Shown one piece after another: positions 26,953-34,251 of a stretch of DNA of 64,000 nucleotides. A model generated the notes under the pieces. The model had not been told where the DNA came from, did no database searches, and worked only from the letters and a program-made list of their open reading frames with translations. The stretch lies in the NCBI RefSeq assembly GCF_000737715.1, contig NZ_JPRN01000005.1:1-64000 (forward strand). The letters are read 5' to 3'. The DNA comes from Chryseobacterium sp. JM1 (lineage in GTDB: Bacteria > Bacteroidota > Bacteroidia > Flavobacteriales > Weeksellaceae). The position numbers were made by a program, and so were the translations under genes. Every line of letters starts with the position of its first letter. The first letter of the stretch is position 1.

Positions 26953-27018
26953 TCAAGAGGAACGGGCTTTAGCCCGTTTTACTTTTAATAAACAATCAAA
27001 TGAGGCTTCAGCCAAAAC
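26953..27018 (-). repeat. R3 hairpin repeat, copy 1
   Basis: AACGGGCTTTAGCCCGTT at 26961-26978 is a near-perfect hairpin, and GGCTTCAGCC at 27004-27013 is a second. On the minus strand the order is TTTTGGCTGAAGCC, a spacer with TTTATTAAAA, GGGCTAAAGCCCG, then CTCTTGAAT. This is the same plan as copies at 56338 and 57872. Confidence 0.7.
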
Positions 27019-27082
27019 CTACAATCATTCTACAAAATCATTGTGTTCATTAGTGAATATATTTGTGTCATTTGTGTTTAAA

Positions 27083-27115
27083 CAAAAAAAAAACGCCTCT
27101 CAATCGAAAGGCGTT
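27083..27115 (-). terminator. Terminator of ppc
   Basis: AACGCCT (27092-27098) pairs with AGGCGTT (27109-27115). On the minus strand the stem is followed by a run of about ten T. It lies 12 bases past the ppc stop. Confidence 0.85.
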
Positions 27116-27126
27116 GTTATCATCAA

Positions 27127-29661
27127 TTAAGCTGAGTTTCTACTCGCATTAATATTTCCAAATAACGATCTGGTCACCAGCTTTTCATAAGCTTCTTTAT
27201 TCCCTTCTCCTTTCTGGATCTTCATCAGGGCATACTGCTGAATACTCAACAGCGGAAGCACAATCTTCTCACGAATCTTCACTGATTTTCTGGACAGCGG
27301 ATCTTCTTCCTGCAGCATTTTGAATCCGGTAAGTTCCAGCATAATATCTCTTGAAAGTGTGTATTCATCAAACAATATATTCCAGAATGCACCGAACTTT
27401 GGATTGTTTTTAATGTAATAAGTCAGCGGGAAATAGGATTTGTTCATGCTCATCATCGAGTTCAGCACTAAGGTCTTAAAGAAATCTGAACCTTTATACA
27501 GCTCTTTTACCTCATCCAGTCTTCCCTGCTCTTTCATCTGCTGCATGGCAAATCCGAATCCGAAGAATCCGGGAACATTCTGCTTCAGTTGCGACCATGA
27601 TCCCACGAATGGAATCGCTCGAAGATCTTCAAATTTCAACTCACTGCCGTTTCCTCTTTTGGACGGGCGGCTGCCGATATTTGTTTTACCATAATATTCG
27701 AGGGTACTCATTTCCTGAAGATACGGGACAAACATAGGATGAGCTTTCAGATCGGAGTATTTTTTATAACTGATATCAGCCAGTTCGGCAATTAGTTTTC
27801 TTTCTTTTTCTGTAAGGTCTTTTTTAGAGTTCTTAAAGACATCATTTTCCACTCCGGCGGTCAGAAGCTGCTCAAAATTGTATTTCGCCTGTTCTTTATT
27901 TCCGAAAATACTGGTAATCGTCTGTCCTTGTATTGTCAGTTCAATTTTATTATTAGCAATGGTGTTTCCTTGCGAAGCGTAGAAATCGTGTGTTTTCCCT
28001 CCTCCTCTTGCCGGTGGGCCGCCTCTTCCGTCAAAGAATACGACTTTTATTCCATTTTGAACGGAAAGTTTAGTTAAGACCTCTTTAGCCTTATAAATTT
28101 CCCAATTCGCCTTCAGATATCCACCGTCTTTTGTTCCGTCTGAAAAACCGAGCATAATCGTCTGCTGGTTTCCTCTGCTTTCAAGATGCTTTTTATACAC
28201 CGGATTCTGATAAAGCTCGTTCATTACATGTTCAGAATTGGCCAAACCTTCCATCGTTTCAAAAAGGGGAACGATATCCATCTTAATCTCTTCATCCTGA
28301 TAACCGCAGATTTTGAAAAATGCATAGACATTCATCACATCTTTTACGGCATCGGAATTGGAAATAATGTAGCGGTTCATTCCTCTGTGACCATTCAGAT
28401 CCTGAATTTCAGAAACCTGTGATACGGTCAGTAAGGTATCTTTAACGATATCTTCAAACTGGTCTGCATCTACCTTTTCACCAAGCTGAATCAGTGTATT
28501 GAATTTTTCTTCTTCAGAAGCCTCTGCATTTCCATATACTTTAGCAAAAACCTCATCAATCACCTTCTGATGAATCCTGCTGTCCTGACGGACATCCAGC
28601 GTTGCAAAGTGAGTTCCGAAAATTTTCACACGGTCTCTGAAATTAGCCAGAAGATCCAAGAACAGAGAATTGTGCTCATTCACCAGAATTTTTTCTGCTT
28701 CATCTGTTTTTTTCAGGATATCGTCTGCTGTAATTATTTTTCCGTTAAATATAGCGCCATACAAATCGTCACTCAATTGCGTCAATACCTCTGAAACGCC
28801 CCTGAAACTCAATCTTCTTCTGATAAATTTCAAATGACTGTAGTAAGATTTCAAAATCGCGGAACGAAGCTCCTCTGCTACTCTTTTCGTAACATCGGCC
28901 GTCACAAACGGATTTCCGTCTCTGTCCCCGCCCGGCCAGAAGCCAAGTTGAATAATATCTTCATGCAGATGGAAATGTCCGTTTCCAAAGGTCTTTCTGA
29001 TCTTCGTAAACAATTCTCCGATTGTATCGTAATACACATATCTTAAATAGGAAATGATACTAAGCGCCTCATCTATTGGAGTCGGCTTTTCTTTATTAAC
29101 AAAAGGAGTTTTCCCTAACTGCTGCAAAAGCATATCGATTTGCGTCACGGAATCACTGGTAATCGCTCCACGCAGGTCCTGGATAATTCTCTGTACCGAA
29201 CTTGGATAAAACTGAGTCGGGTGTGCTGTAAATACTACTTTTACGGTGAAATCTTTCAGTTTTTCACGCACTTTCTCAAGTTTATGGTCCTGATATGAAC
29301 GTTCAAAAAGATTGGTCACCGTTCCGCTGTCACTTTCGGAGTGAAGGTTGGGGAACGCGGCATCTTCAATACTGTCAAATAAAACCACCTGTCTTTCGAT
29401 GTACTGGATGATCTTAAAGAGCAGTTCAAGTTTCTGCTCTTCCGTTTGAAGATCGGTATGGTTTTTAAAGAATTCTTCGACAATTCCCTCAGGGGTTTTA
29501 CCTTCTTCATATCCGTTTCGGCTTTCCTCGTAAAGGAACGGAAGAAGCATCCCGATATTGGTCATTTTATCATAAGGCAGGCTCATAAATAATGAATTGT
29601 AGATCTGGAACTTATTCTCCACGATCTGCCTGAATTTTTCTGCTCGTTGGTCGTGTATCAT
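27127..29661 (-). CDS. ppc: phosphoenolpyruvate carboxylase
   Basis: The start is set at 29661 (MIHDQRAEKFRQIVENKF, 844 residues). The longer frame adds 42 residues that overlap the promoter region and look non-coding. The enzyme makes oxaloacetate from PEP and bicarbonate, refilling the TCA cycle. The catalytic histidine motif is VVFTAHPTQFYPSSVQ. GFWPGGDRDGNPFVT, LGFSDGTKDGGYLKANW and FFDGRGGPPARGGGKTHDF are the other conserved sites. The C-terminal region ends NINASRNSA rather than with the terminal Gly usual in PEPC, as in other Bacteroidota forms that I recall. It is monocistronic with its own terminator. Confidence 0.95.
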   Translation of the reverse strand: MIHDQRAEKFRQIVENKFQIYNSLFMSLPYDKMTNIGMLLPFLYEESRNGYEEGKTPEGIVEEFFKNHTDLQTEEQKLELLFKIIQYIERQVVLFDSIEDAAFPNLHSESDSGTVTNLFERSYQDHKLEKVREKLKDFTVKVVFTAHPTQFYPSSVQRIIQDLRGAITSDSVTQIDMLLQQLGKTPFVNKEKPTPIDEALSIISYLRYVYYDTIGELFTKIRKTFGNGHFHLHEDIIQLGFWPGGDRDGNPFVTADVTKRVAEELRSAILKSYYSHLKFIRRRLSFRGVSEVLTQLSDDLYGAIFNGKIITADDILKKTDEAEKILVNEHNSLFLDLLANFRDRVKIFGTHFATLDVRQDSRIHQKVIDEVFAKVYGNAEASEEEKFNTLIQLGEKVDADQFEDIVKDTLLTVSQVSEIQDLNGHRGMNRYIISNSDAVKDVMNVYAFFKICGYQDEEIKMDIVPLFETMEGLANSEHVMNELYQNPVYKKHLESRGNQQTIMLGFSDGTKDGGYLKANWEIYKAKEVLTKLSVQNGIKVVFFDGRGGPPARGGGKTHDFYASQGNTIANNKIELTIQGQTITSIFGNKEQAKYNFEQLLTAGVENDVFKNSKKDLTEKERKLIAELADISYKKYSDLKAHPMFVPYLQEMSTLEYYGKTNIGSRPSKRGNGSELKFEDLRAIPFVGSWSQLKQNVPGFFGFGFAMQQMKEQGRLDEVKELYKGSDFFKTLVLNSMMSMNKSYFPLTYYIKNNPKFGAFWNILFDEYTLSRDIMLELTGFKMLQEEDPLSRKSVKIREKIVLPLLSIQQYALMKIQKGEGNKEAYEKLVTRSLFGNINASRNSA

Positions 29662-29665
29662 ATAA

Positions 29666-29673
29666 CAAATGTA
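29666..29673 (-). promoter_or_regulatory. -7 box (TACATTTG) before ppc
   Basis: The minus strand reads TACATTTG, an exact TAnnTTTG match only 5 bases before the chosen ppc start, so this would make an almost leaderless transcript. A TTTG lies 26 bases upstream, longer than the usual 17-23. It is a weak candidate. Confidence 0.3.
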
Positions 29674-29776
29674 ATGGATTTTGGTTTTAAATGAATTGAC
29701 AAATGACAAAAAAACGGAGTACCTGGGAACAAAATCAATATTTTCTATAGACTTCCTGTCAATTGACTTTAAATGA

Positions 29777-29784
29777 TATCTTTG
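29777..29784 (+). promoter_or_regulatory. -7 box (TATCTTTG) before the 29804 membrane protein gene
   Basis: TATCTTTGC matches TAnnTTTG and lies 20 bases before the ATG at 29804. The divergent ppc promoter is about 100 bases away. No ideal -33 TTTG is present. Confidence 0.45.
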
Positions 29785-29803
29785 CAAAAAACTTACGCCA
29801 CAA

Positions 29804-30466
29804 ATGAAATTTGGAATTATTTTCTATTCAATTTTAGGAATTCTAGCTTTATCAATAGGAGTTTATTTGCTTCAATATTTTTTCATTCTTTCCATTATAT
29901 TTTTCATCGGCGCATTTATCAATGGAGTTTTTATTTATAAAGAATATACCATTCACAAAAATGATAAAACTGAATATGATGAAAACACACTTTTAGATGA
30001 AATTGTTATTAAGTATTCCCGTTCAGGAAGAATCATTGCCATTTCTATGTATAGTATTTTTGTGATTCTGGGAATCTTTTTTCTTTCCTGTATCATGATC
30101 AAGTTCAACTTTATCACGATGTTTATAATGGCTTTGTCAACAGCATTCACAATCTATTTCATTATAAAAGTTGTTCTAGAAATTAAGAAAATATCTAAAA
30201 TAATGATTTCTATCAATGGAAAAGGAATTCAACTGAAAGATAATCCTAGATACTTGTGGAATGAAATTCAGCTTGAAAAAATCATTGTAAAACGTTTAGT
30301 CAGCCGTGAATCGAAACATGATTATCAACCTGAGGTTAATTATTTATATTTTTTTCATAACAACGAAAAAATAGAAGTCAACATCGACGATTTTGATATC
30401 ACGGATTATCAGCTGGCACAGGTTCTAAAAATATTCAGAAACCGTTATAATAATTCAGGTTTATAA
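29804..30466 (+). CDS. small integral membrane protein, unknown function
   Basis: The 220-residue protein has four predicted helices in two pairs, near 4-23, 28-47, 78-98 and 103-125. Then follows a soluble domain of about 90 residues rich in beta-type segments (IMISINGKGIQLKDNPRYLW and EKIEVNIDDFDI). Two helix pairs plus a small beta domain resembles PH-like YcxB/YdbT membrane proteins, but identity is unproven. AT-rich codon use resembles the 23053 gene. It is followed by a lipoprotein gene with its own -7 box. Confidence 0.75.
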   Translation: MKFGIIFYSILGILALSIGVYLLQYFFILSIIFFIGAFINGVFIYKEYTIHKNDKTEYDENTLLDEIVIKYSRSGRIIAISMYSIFVILGIFFLSCIMIKFNFITMFIMALSTAFTIYFIIKVVLEIKKISKIMISINGKGIQLKDNPRYLWNEIQLEKIIVKRLVSRESKHDYQPEVNYLYFFHNNEKIEVNIDDFDITDYQLAQVLKIFRNRYNNSGL

Positions 30467-30474
30467 TAATTTTG
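30467..30474 (+). promoter_or_regulatory. -7 box (TAATTTTG) before the 30523 lipoprotein
   Basis: TAATTTTGTAC directly follows the previous stop codon and lies 49 bases before the lipoprotein ATG. It is an exact TAnnTTTG match without a clear -33 partner. Confidence 0.35.
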
Positions 30475-30522
30475 TACACACCGGTTTAATGATTAATTTT
30501 ACTCTTCACAGAAATTAATCCC

Positions 30523-30927
30523 ATGAAAAATATTTTGACCTTTTTTGTAATGGCTTTCACTTTAACAGCCTGTGGTGAAGATTGTTATAATGCTCCTCAA
30601 ACCGTCGCTTTTAAATTCGTGAATGCCGACGATGAAAATCTCATCACAAATGGAAACCTTACGGTGTATTCAATTAAGGATGACAATCAGGTTGGAGTAC
30701 AATTAACCAAAACATCCGAAGACCTGATCATTTTAGAAAATGTCGGCGCTTATAACGGTACAAAAAATTATTCTTTCACGTCTAATGTTAAAGCTTTTAA
30801 TTTTTCAATACAGTCCTCTGAGTTTAAAGGCGGCTGTGATGGGTATCAGATCAATAAATTAACGTTTACAGGGATAAACATTGATGTAACAGATGAAAAA
30901 GGTTACTATAAAATTGTACTGCAGTAG
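30523..30927 (+). CDS. small hypothetical lipoprotein, 134 aa
   Basis: The signal peptide MKNILTFFVMAFTLTAC ends in a lipobox with Cys17. The mature part has three further cysteines (ED-C-YN near 20, and GG-C-DGYQ near 105) and looks like a single beta-sandwich or lipocalin-like domain, for example VAFKFVNADDENLITNGNLT. No family is recognised. It is probably envelope-attached. An R1 repeat follows directly. Confidence 0.8.
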   Translation: MKNILTFFVMAFTLTACGEDCYNAPQTVAFKFVNADDENLITNGNLTVYSIKDDNQVGVQLTKTSEDLIILENVGAYNGTKNYSFTSNVKAFNFSIQSSEFKGGCDGYQINKLTFTGINIDVTDEKGYYKIVLQ

Positions 30928-30935
30928 AGAATTTT

Positions 30936-31170
30936 AGGTAGCAGGTGGCAGGGATTAGGGATTAGGGATTGTGCCGAAGGTTGAAATTATGCCCTTTCGA
31001 TTTTAGTCAAGAGCTAAGAAACAAGATGCCAAACACCAGATTTCAGATAATAGATATAAGACGATTATCCATTGGTCTAATTACTACGAACCAACAACTA
31101 GCAACCTCATATACTCTCAAACCCTAAGACTCTCAAACTCTCTCGCCCCGAATCCCGAACTCCTATCTCT
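30936..31170 (+). repeat. R1 dispersed repeat, copy 4 (full length, plus orientation)
   Basis: The modules in order are AGGTAGCAGGTGGCAG, GGATTAGGGATTAGGGATTG, TGCCGAAGGTTGAAATT, GAGCTAAGAAACAAGATGCC, CACCAGATTTCAGATAATAG, GACGATTATCCATTG, TAATTACTACGAACCAACAA, and CTCAAACCC/GAATCCCGAAC. The same order, in reverse complement, makes up copy 5 at 33899-34155. It fills nearly the whole 309 bp gap before the next gene. Confidence 0.85.
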
Positions 31171-31210
31171 CAAACATCCATTTAAAATAAGAAATCTTCC
31201 TCCATTTTCG

Positions 31211-31218
31211 TAAATTTG
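31211..31218 (+). promoter_or_regulatory. -7 box (TAAATTTG) before the 31237 gene
   Basis: TTTTCGTAAATTTGCC contains an exact TAnnTTTG and lies 19 bases before the ATG. A nearly identical segment, TTCCGTAAATTTGA, precedes yqhD. Confidence 0.45.
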
Positions 31219-31236
31219 CCCTAAAGCACTTCCTTT

Positions 31237-31860
31237 ATGAAAATCATCATCTTCGCTTCCCTTATCATGTCCAGTCTGTTTTTTGCACAGACCACGGTTC
31301 CGGATGATTACAGGAAGATTCCGGATATCTTGGATACAACAGAGTATTTATATCCGTTTATCGTTCCGGATAAAGACTATGGCTACTGGAGAATCCTTAC
31401 CAATGACACCGATCCTGAAAAAGCGGTGATTTATGAAAGCCAGATGCCGGATTTTATGACCATCAATGAGCCTCTTCCTGAAAAAGGTTTTTTCCAGAAA
31501 TGTATCGGCAACCGATGCTTTTCATACATTCTTGCCTGCAGAAAAGAAAGATCCGTTTATTTTTCCAATGAACAGCAGCTGAGGGATTTCATCGGAACGG
31601 TGGATAATCTTCCGGAAGCTCTTTTATTGGCTCAAACATATGGTTTTTCTGTAGATACAAGTAATAAATTAAGTGCTTCGTATAAAATTGAGGACAGACA
31701 TATTAATCTATACCTTTCAAAGTCTAAGGGCTGTCCGGAAATCAGGGAATCATATTTTATAAAGATCAACAGAAAAAACGGTAAACTGGAATCTAAAAAC
31801 AGTGGGGGTTATTTTAAAAGTGACAACTGTAATACACCTTCTCAACCCGATTCCAAATAA
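31237..31860 (+). CDS. hypothetical exported protein, 207 aa
   Basis: The protein starts with a signal peptide, MKIIIFASLIMSSLFFAQ, cleaved after about residue 18. The mature part contains FFQKCIGNRCFSYILACRK, with three cysteines near 88-100, and a later pair in KSKGCPEI and KSDNCNTP. This suggests disulfides in the periplasm or outside. No family is recognised. It stands alone with its own -7 box. Confidence 0.8.
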   Translation: MKIIIFASLIMSSLFFAQTTVPDDYRKIPDILDTTEYLYPFIVPDKDYGYWRILTNDTDPEKAVIYESQMPDFMTINEPLPEKGFFQKCIGNRCFSYILACRKERSVYFSNEQQLRDFIGTVDNLPEALLLAQTYGFSVDTSNKLSASYKIEDRHINLYLSKSKGCPEIRESYFIKINRKNGKLESKNSGGYFKSDNCNTPSQPDSK

Positions 31861-31883
31861 AAGTGGTTTCAAAAGATAAAAAA

Positions 31884-31920
31884 CCCGCGCAGATCAAGCT
31901 GATTGCACAGATTTTTATGT
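31884..31920 (+). repeat. R2-type short repeat after the 31237 gene
   Basis: CCCGCGCAGATCAAGCTGAT followed by TGCACAGATTTTTATG matches the core of the 200 bp array units (CGCAGATTCAGCTGATAATG plus CAGATT). It is one of about seven R2 cores in the window. Confidence 0.6.
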
Positions 31921-31990
31921 TGAAAAATACTTACAGATTAAAACTATGCAAGAATTTCCATTCACCTTTTGAAACAACCTCTTTATTATA

Positions 31991-33391
31991 TTAAATATTA
32001 ATTGCTCCCTGACCTGAAGCCATCAGATAAGCTTCTTTCAAGGCTTCAGAATAGGAAGGATGCGCGTAGGATATACGGAACATATCTTCAGCCGTCACCT
32101 CAAATTCCTGCGCTATAACAGCCTGTGCAATGAGATCTGCTGCCCTGGCTCCAATGATGTGTACACCCAGTACTTCCCCGTATTTAGGATCTACCAGAAC
32201 TTTTGCAAAACCATCTGTGTCCATAGACGCCCTTGCTCTGGCACTGGCAGAAAACGGAAATTTACCGACATTATAAGTGATATTATTTTTCTTCAGATAT
32301 TCCTCAGAAAACCCTACAGAAGCCACTTCAGGCCATGTATAAACTACTGATGGAATACGGTCGTAATGGATGTGACGTTTTTGCCCGTTAATCGTTTCTG
32401 CAACCAAGACTCCTTCTTCTTCAGCTTTATGAGCAAGCATCGCACCACCTACCACATCACCGATGGCGTAAATATGCGAAACTGAAGTCTGTCTGTTTTC
32501 ATCAACCTTAATAAATCCGCGTTCATCCAACTGTACACCAGTATTTTCCAATCCTAAACCTTTTGTATAAGGACTTCTTCCCACCGCTACCAAAACATAT
32601 TCTGCTTCCAGTTCGTGGTCTTCATTATTTTTATCCTTAAAAAATACTTTGGCTGAAGAACCGGAATTCTCTGCTTTGTAAACAGACTGACCCAAACGGA
32701 TGTCAATTCCTTCTTTTTTCAAAATTCTTTGAAGACTTTTTCCCAGTTCATGATCCATTCCGGCAATCAGATGATCTGCATATTCAAGAATGGTTACCTG
32801 AGTTCCTATGCGGCTGAATATGGAAGCCATTTCGACTCCTATCACTCCACCTCCGATGATCACCATAGATTTTGGATGTTCCTCTAATGATAAAGCTTCT
32901 GTAGAAGTTATAATCCTTTGTTTATCAATAGCTACTCCGGGAATTGATGACGGCTTCGAACCTGTGGCAATGATATAGTTCTGAGCTGTAATTTCAGTGA
33001 CTTCAAGTCCATTGGTCACTTTGATAACAGAATCATTGACAAAGGTTGCAATTCCTTTCAAACGGGTAATTTTATTTTTACTCATTAAGAAATTCAAACC
33101 GTCTGTATTTTTCGATACCACTTCAGATTTTCTTTTGTACATCTGAGGAAAATCCAGTTTCAGATCACTCGCCTTTATCCCGTGTTCTTCAAACTGATGG
33201 TAAGCTTCCGAATAATGATGGGAACTGTCCAGCAGCGCTTTTGTGGGAATACATCCCACATTGGTACAGGTGCCTCCCAAAATATCATACTTTTCTATGA
33301 TCACTGTTTTATAACCAAGCTGTGCACTTCTTATGGCGGCAACATAACCACCGGGGCCGGACCCGATCACGGCAACATCAAAATTTTCCAT
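31991..33391 (-). CDS. lpdA: dihydrolipoyl dehydrogenase
   Basis: The start is placed at 33391 (MENFDVAVIGSGPGGYVAAI), leaving 466 residues. This flavoprotein reoxidises dihydrolipoamide in 2-oxoacid dehydrogenase or glycine-cleavage complexes. The FAD site is GSGPGGYVAAIRSAQLG and the redox disulfide is GGTCTNVGCIPTKALL. The NAD site is VIIGGGVIGVEMASIFSRIG, and the C-terminal base is in SYAHPSYSEAL, with His and Glu as in the family. No E1/E2 genes are adjacent, so it serves partners elsewhere. It is divergent from an HxlR regulator with a perfect inverted repeat between them. Confidence 0.95.
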   Translation of the reverse strand: MENFDVAVIGSGPGGYVAAIRSAQLGYKTVIIEKYDILGGTCTNVGCIPTKALLDSSHHYSEAYHQFEEHGIKASDLKLDFPQMYKRKSEVVSKNTDGLNFLMSKNKITRLKGIATFVNDSVIKVTNGLEVTEITAQNYIIATGSKPSSIPGVAIDKQRIITSTEALSLEEHPKSMVIIGGGVIGVEMASIFSRIGTQVTILEYADHLIAGMDHELGKSLQRILKKEGIDIRLGQSVYKAENSGSSAKVFFKDKNNEDHELEAEYVLVAVGRSPYTKGLGLENTGVQLDERGFIKVDENRQTSVSHIYAIGDVVGGAMLAHKAEEEGVLVAETINGQKRHIHYDRIPSVVYTWPEVASVGFSEEYLKKNNITYNVGKFPFSASARARASMDTDGFAKVLVDPKYGEVLGVHIIGARAADLIAQAVIAQEFEVTAEDMFRISYAHPSYSEALKEAYLMASGQGAINI

Positions 33392-33421
33392 TTGATTTAT
33401 CAATTTTTTATGTTTAAATTT

Positions 33422-33470
33422 ACTTGCAAAACAAAAGTAAAATTAAAACAAATACTTTCATTTTGCAAGT
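33422..33470. promoter_or_regulatory. Candidate operator between lpdA and the HxlR gene
   Basis: ACTTGCAAAA (33422-33431) and TTTTGCAAGT (33461-33470) form a perfect 10 bp inverted repeat with a 29-base spacer. A minus-strand -7 box for lpdA, TACTTTTG, is at 33432-33439, inside the span. The location between a regulator and a divergent gene suggests HxlR binding sites that control both. Confidence 0.5.
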
Positions 33471-33485
33471 ATTATTTTAAAATAT

Positions 33486-33899
33486 ATGGCTATGAGTAAA
33501 AAAAGATCAGACTGCCCTATCAGTTCTTCCCTGGAAATTTGGGGTGATAAATGGTCTCTGCTGATTATCCGCGACCTGATGTTAAAGAAAGAATGTACCT
33601 ATGGAGAATTCCTTAAAGCAGATGAAAAGATTGCAACCAATATTCTCGCTTCAAGGCTGCAGCACTTACTGGAAGCAGAAATTATCGCTAAAAAGGACCA
33701 TCCGGACAGTAAACTGAAAATTCTCTACCATCTTACGGAGAAAGGAATTGACCTGATTCCGCTGATTGTTGAGATTAATCTTTGGGGTGAAAAATACCTC
33801 AGTATTCCTGATGAACGAAAAAAACTGGTTGAAAATATCAAGAAAGACAAGGAGAAGTTTATCCGGGATGCTAAGGTTTTTTTGTCAAAGGATAATTAG
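33486..33899 (+). CDS. HxlR family transcriptional regulator
   Basis: The 137-residue winged-helix protein has the HxlR signature: CPISSSLEIWGDKWSLLIIRDLMLKK, with the family's typical N-terminal cysteine (Cys10), then the recognition segment ATNILASRLQHLLEAEI and the wing KILYHLTEKG. HxlR proteins often sense reactive electrophiles or oxidants through that cysteine. It is divergent from lpdA, and a perfect inverted repeat lies between them, so lpdA control is plausible. A codon-level choice between ATG at 33486 and 33492 is open. Confidence 0.92.
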   Translation: MAMSKKRSDCPISSSLEIWGDKWSLLIIRDLMLKKECTYGEFLKADEKIATNILASRLQHLLEAEIIAKKDHPDSKLKILYHLTEKGIDLIPLIVEINLWGEKYLSIPDERKKLVENIKKDKEKFIRDAKVFLSKDN

Positions 33900-34155
33900 G
33901 CGGGATACGGGTTTGAGAGTTCTTGTTTTTTTAGTTGCTGGTTGTCAGTTGCTGCTTGCTGGTCCATAGTAATTAAGGTGATGGATAATCGTCCCATATT
34001 TATTTCTGAAATCTGATGTCTGACATCTAAAATACTGTCTCCCAGCTCTTAACTACAATCAAAAGACCACAATTTCAACATTCGGCACAATCCCTAATCT
34101 CTAATCCCTAATCCCTGCAACCTGCAACCTAACATCTGCTACCTGCTACCCAAAA
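33899..34155 (-). repeat. R1 dispersed repeat, copy 5 (full length, minus orientation)
   Basis: Read on the minus strand the order is GGTAGCAGGTAGCAG, GGATTAGGGATTAGAGATTA, GTGCCGAATGTTGAAATT, AGTTAAGAGCTGGGAGAC, GACATCAGATTTCAGAAATA, GGGACGATTATCCATC, TTAATTACTATGGACCAGCA, and CTCAAACCCGTATCCCG. This is the same order as copy 4, about 3 kb away in the other orientation. The whole HxlR-yqhD gap of 352 bp is this repeat plus the yqhD promoter. Confidence 0.85.
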
Positions 34156-34223
34156 TCGTTATTATAAAACTCTGTGATAGTCAATTTAAAATTTCATTAA
34201 CTCAGTTTTCGCATTGCTTTCCG

Positions 34224-34231
34224 TAAATTTG
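34224..34231 (+). promoter_or_regulatory. -7 box (TAAATTTG) before yqhD
   Basis: CCGTAAATTTGAATC contains an exact TAnnTTTG 21 bases before the yqhD start and follows the end of the R1 repeat. Confidence 0.45.
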
Positions 34232-34251
34232 AATCAAATAAATTTAGAACA

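Larger units (their letters stand above)
26337..27126. other. 790 bp gene-free region of nested repeats
   Basis: The region holds the 3 x 200 bp array (26341-26911), an R3 element in minus orientation (26953-27018) and the ppc terminator. The left edge (TTTTAAACACAAATAACACG, 26341-26360) is mirrored by the complement of about 27060-27083, which reads TTTAAACACAAATGACAC. The whole block therefore has inverted ends about 740 bp apart. No coding frame, tRNA or known RNA is visible. Confidence 0.7.

Noticed and set aside
29662..29787. N-terminal 42-residue extension of ppc
   Set aside because: The extension overlaps the promoter region and does not resemble PEPC N-termini; MIHDQRAEKF fits better as the start.
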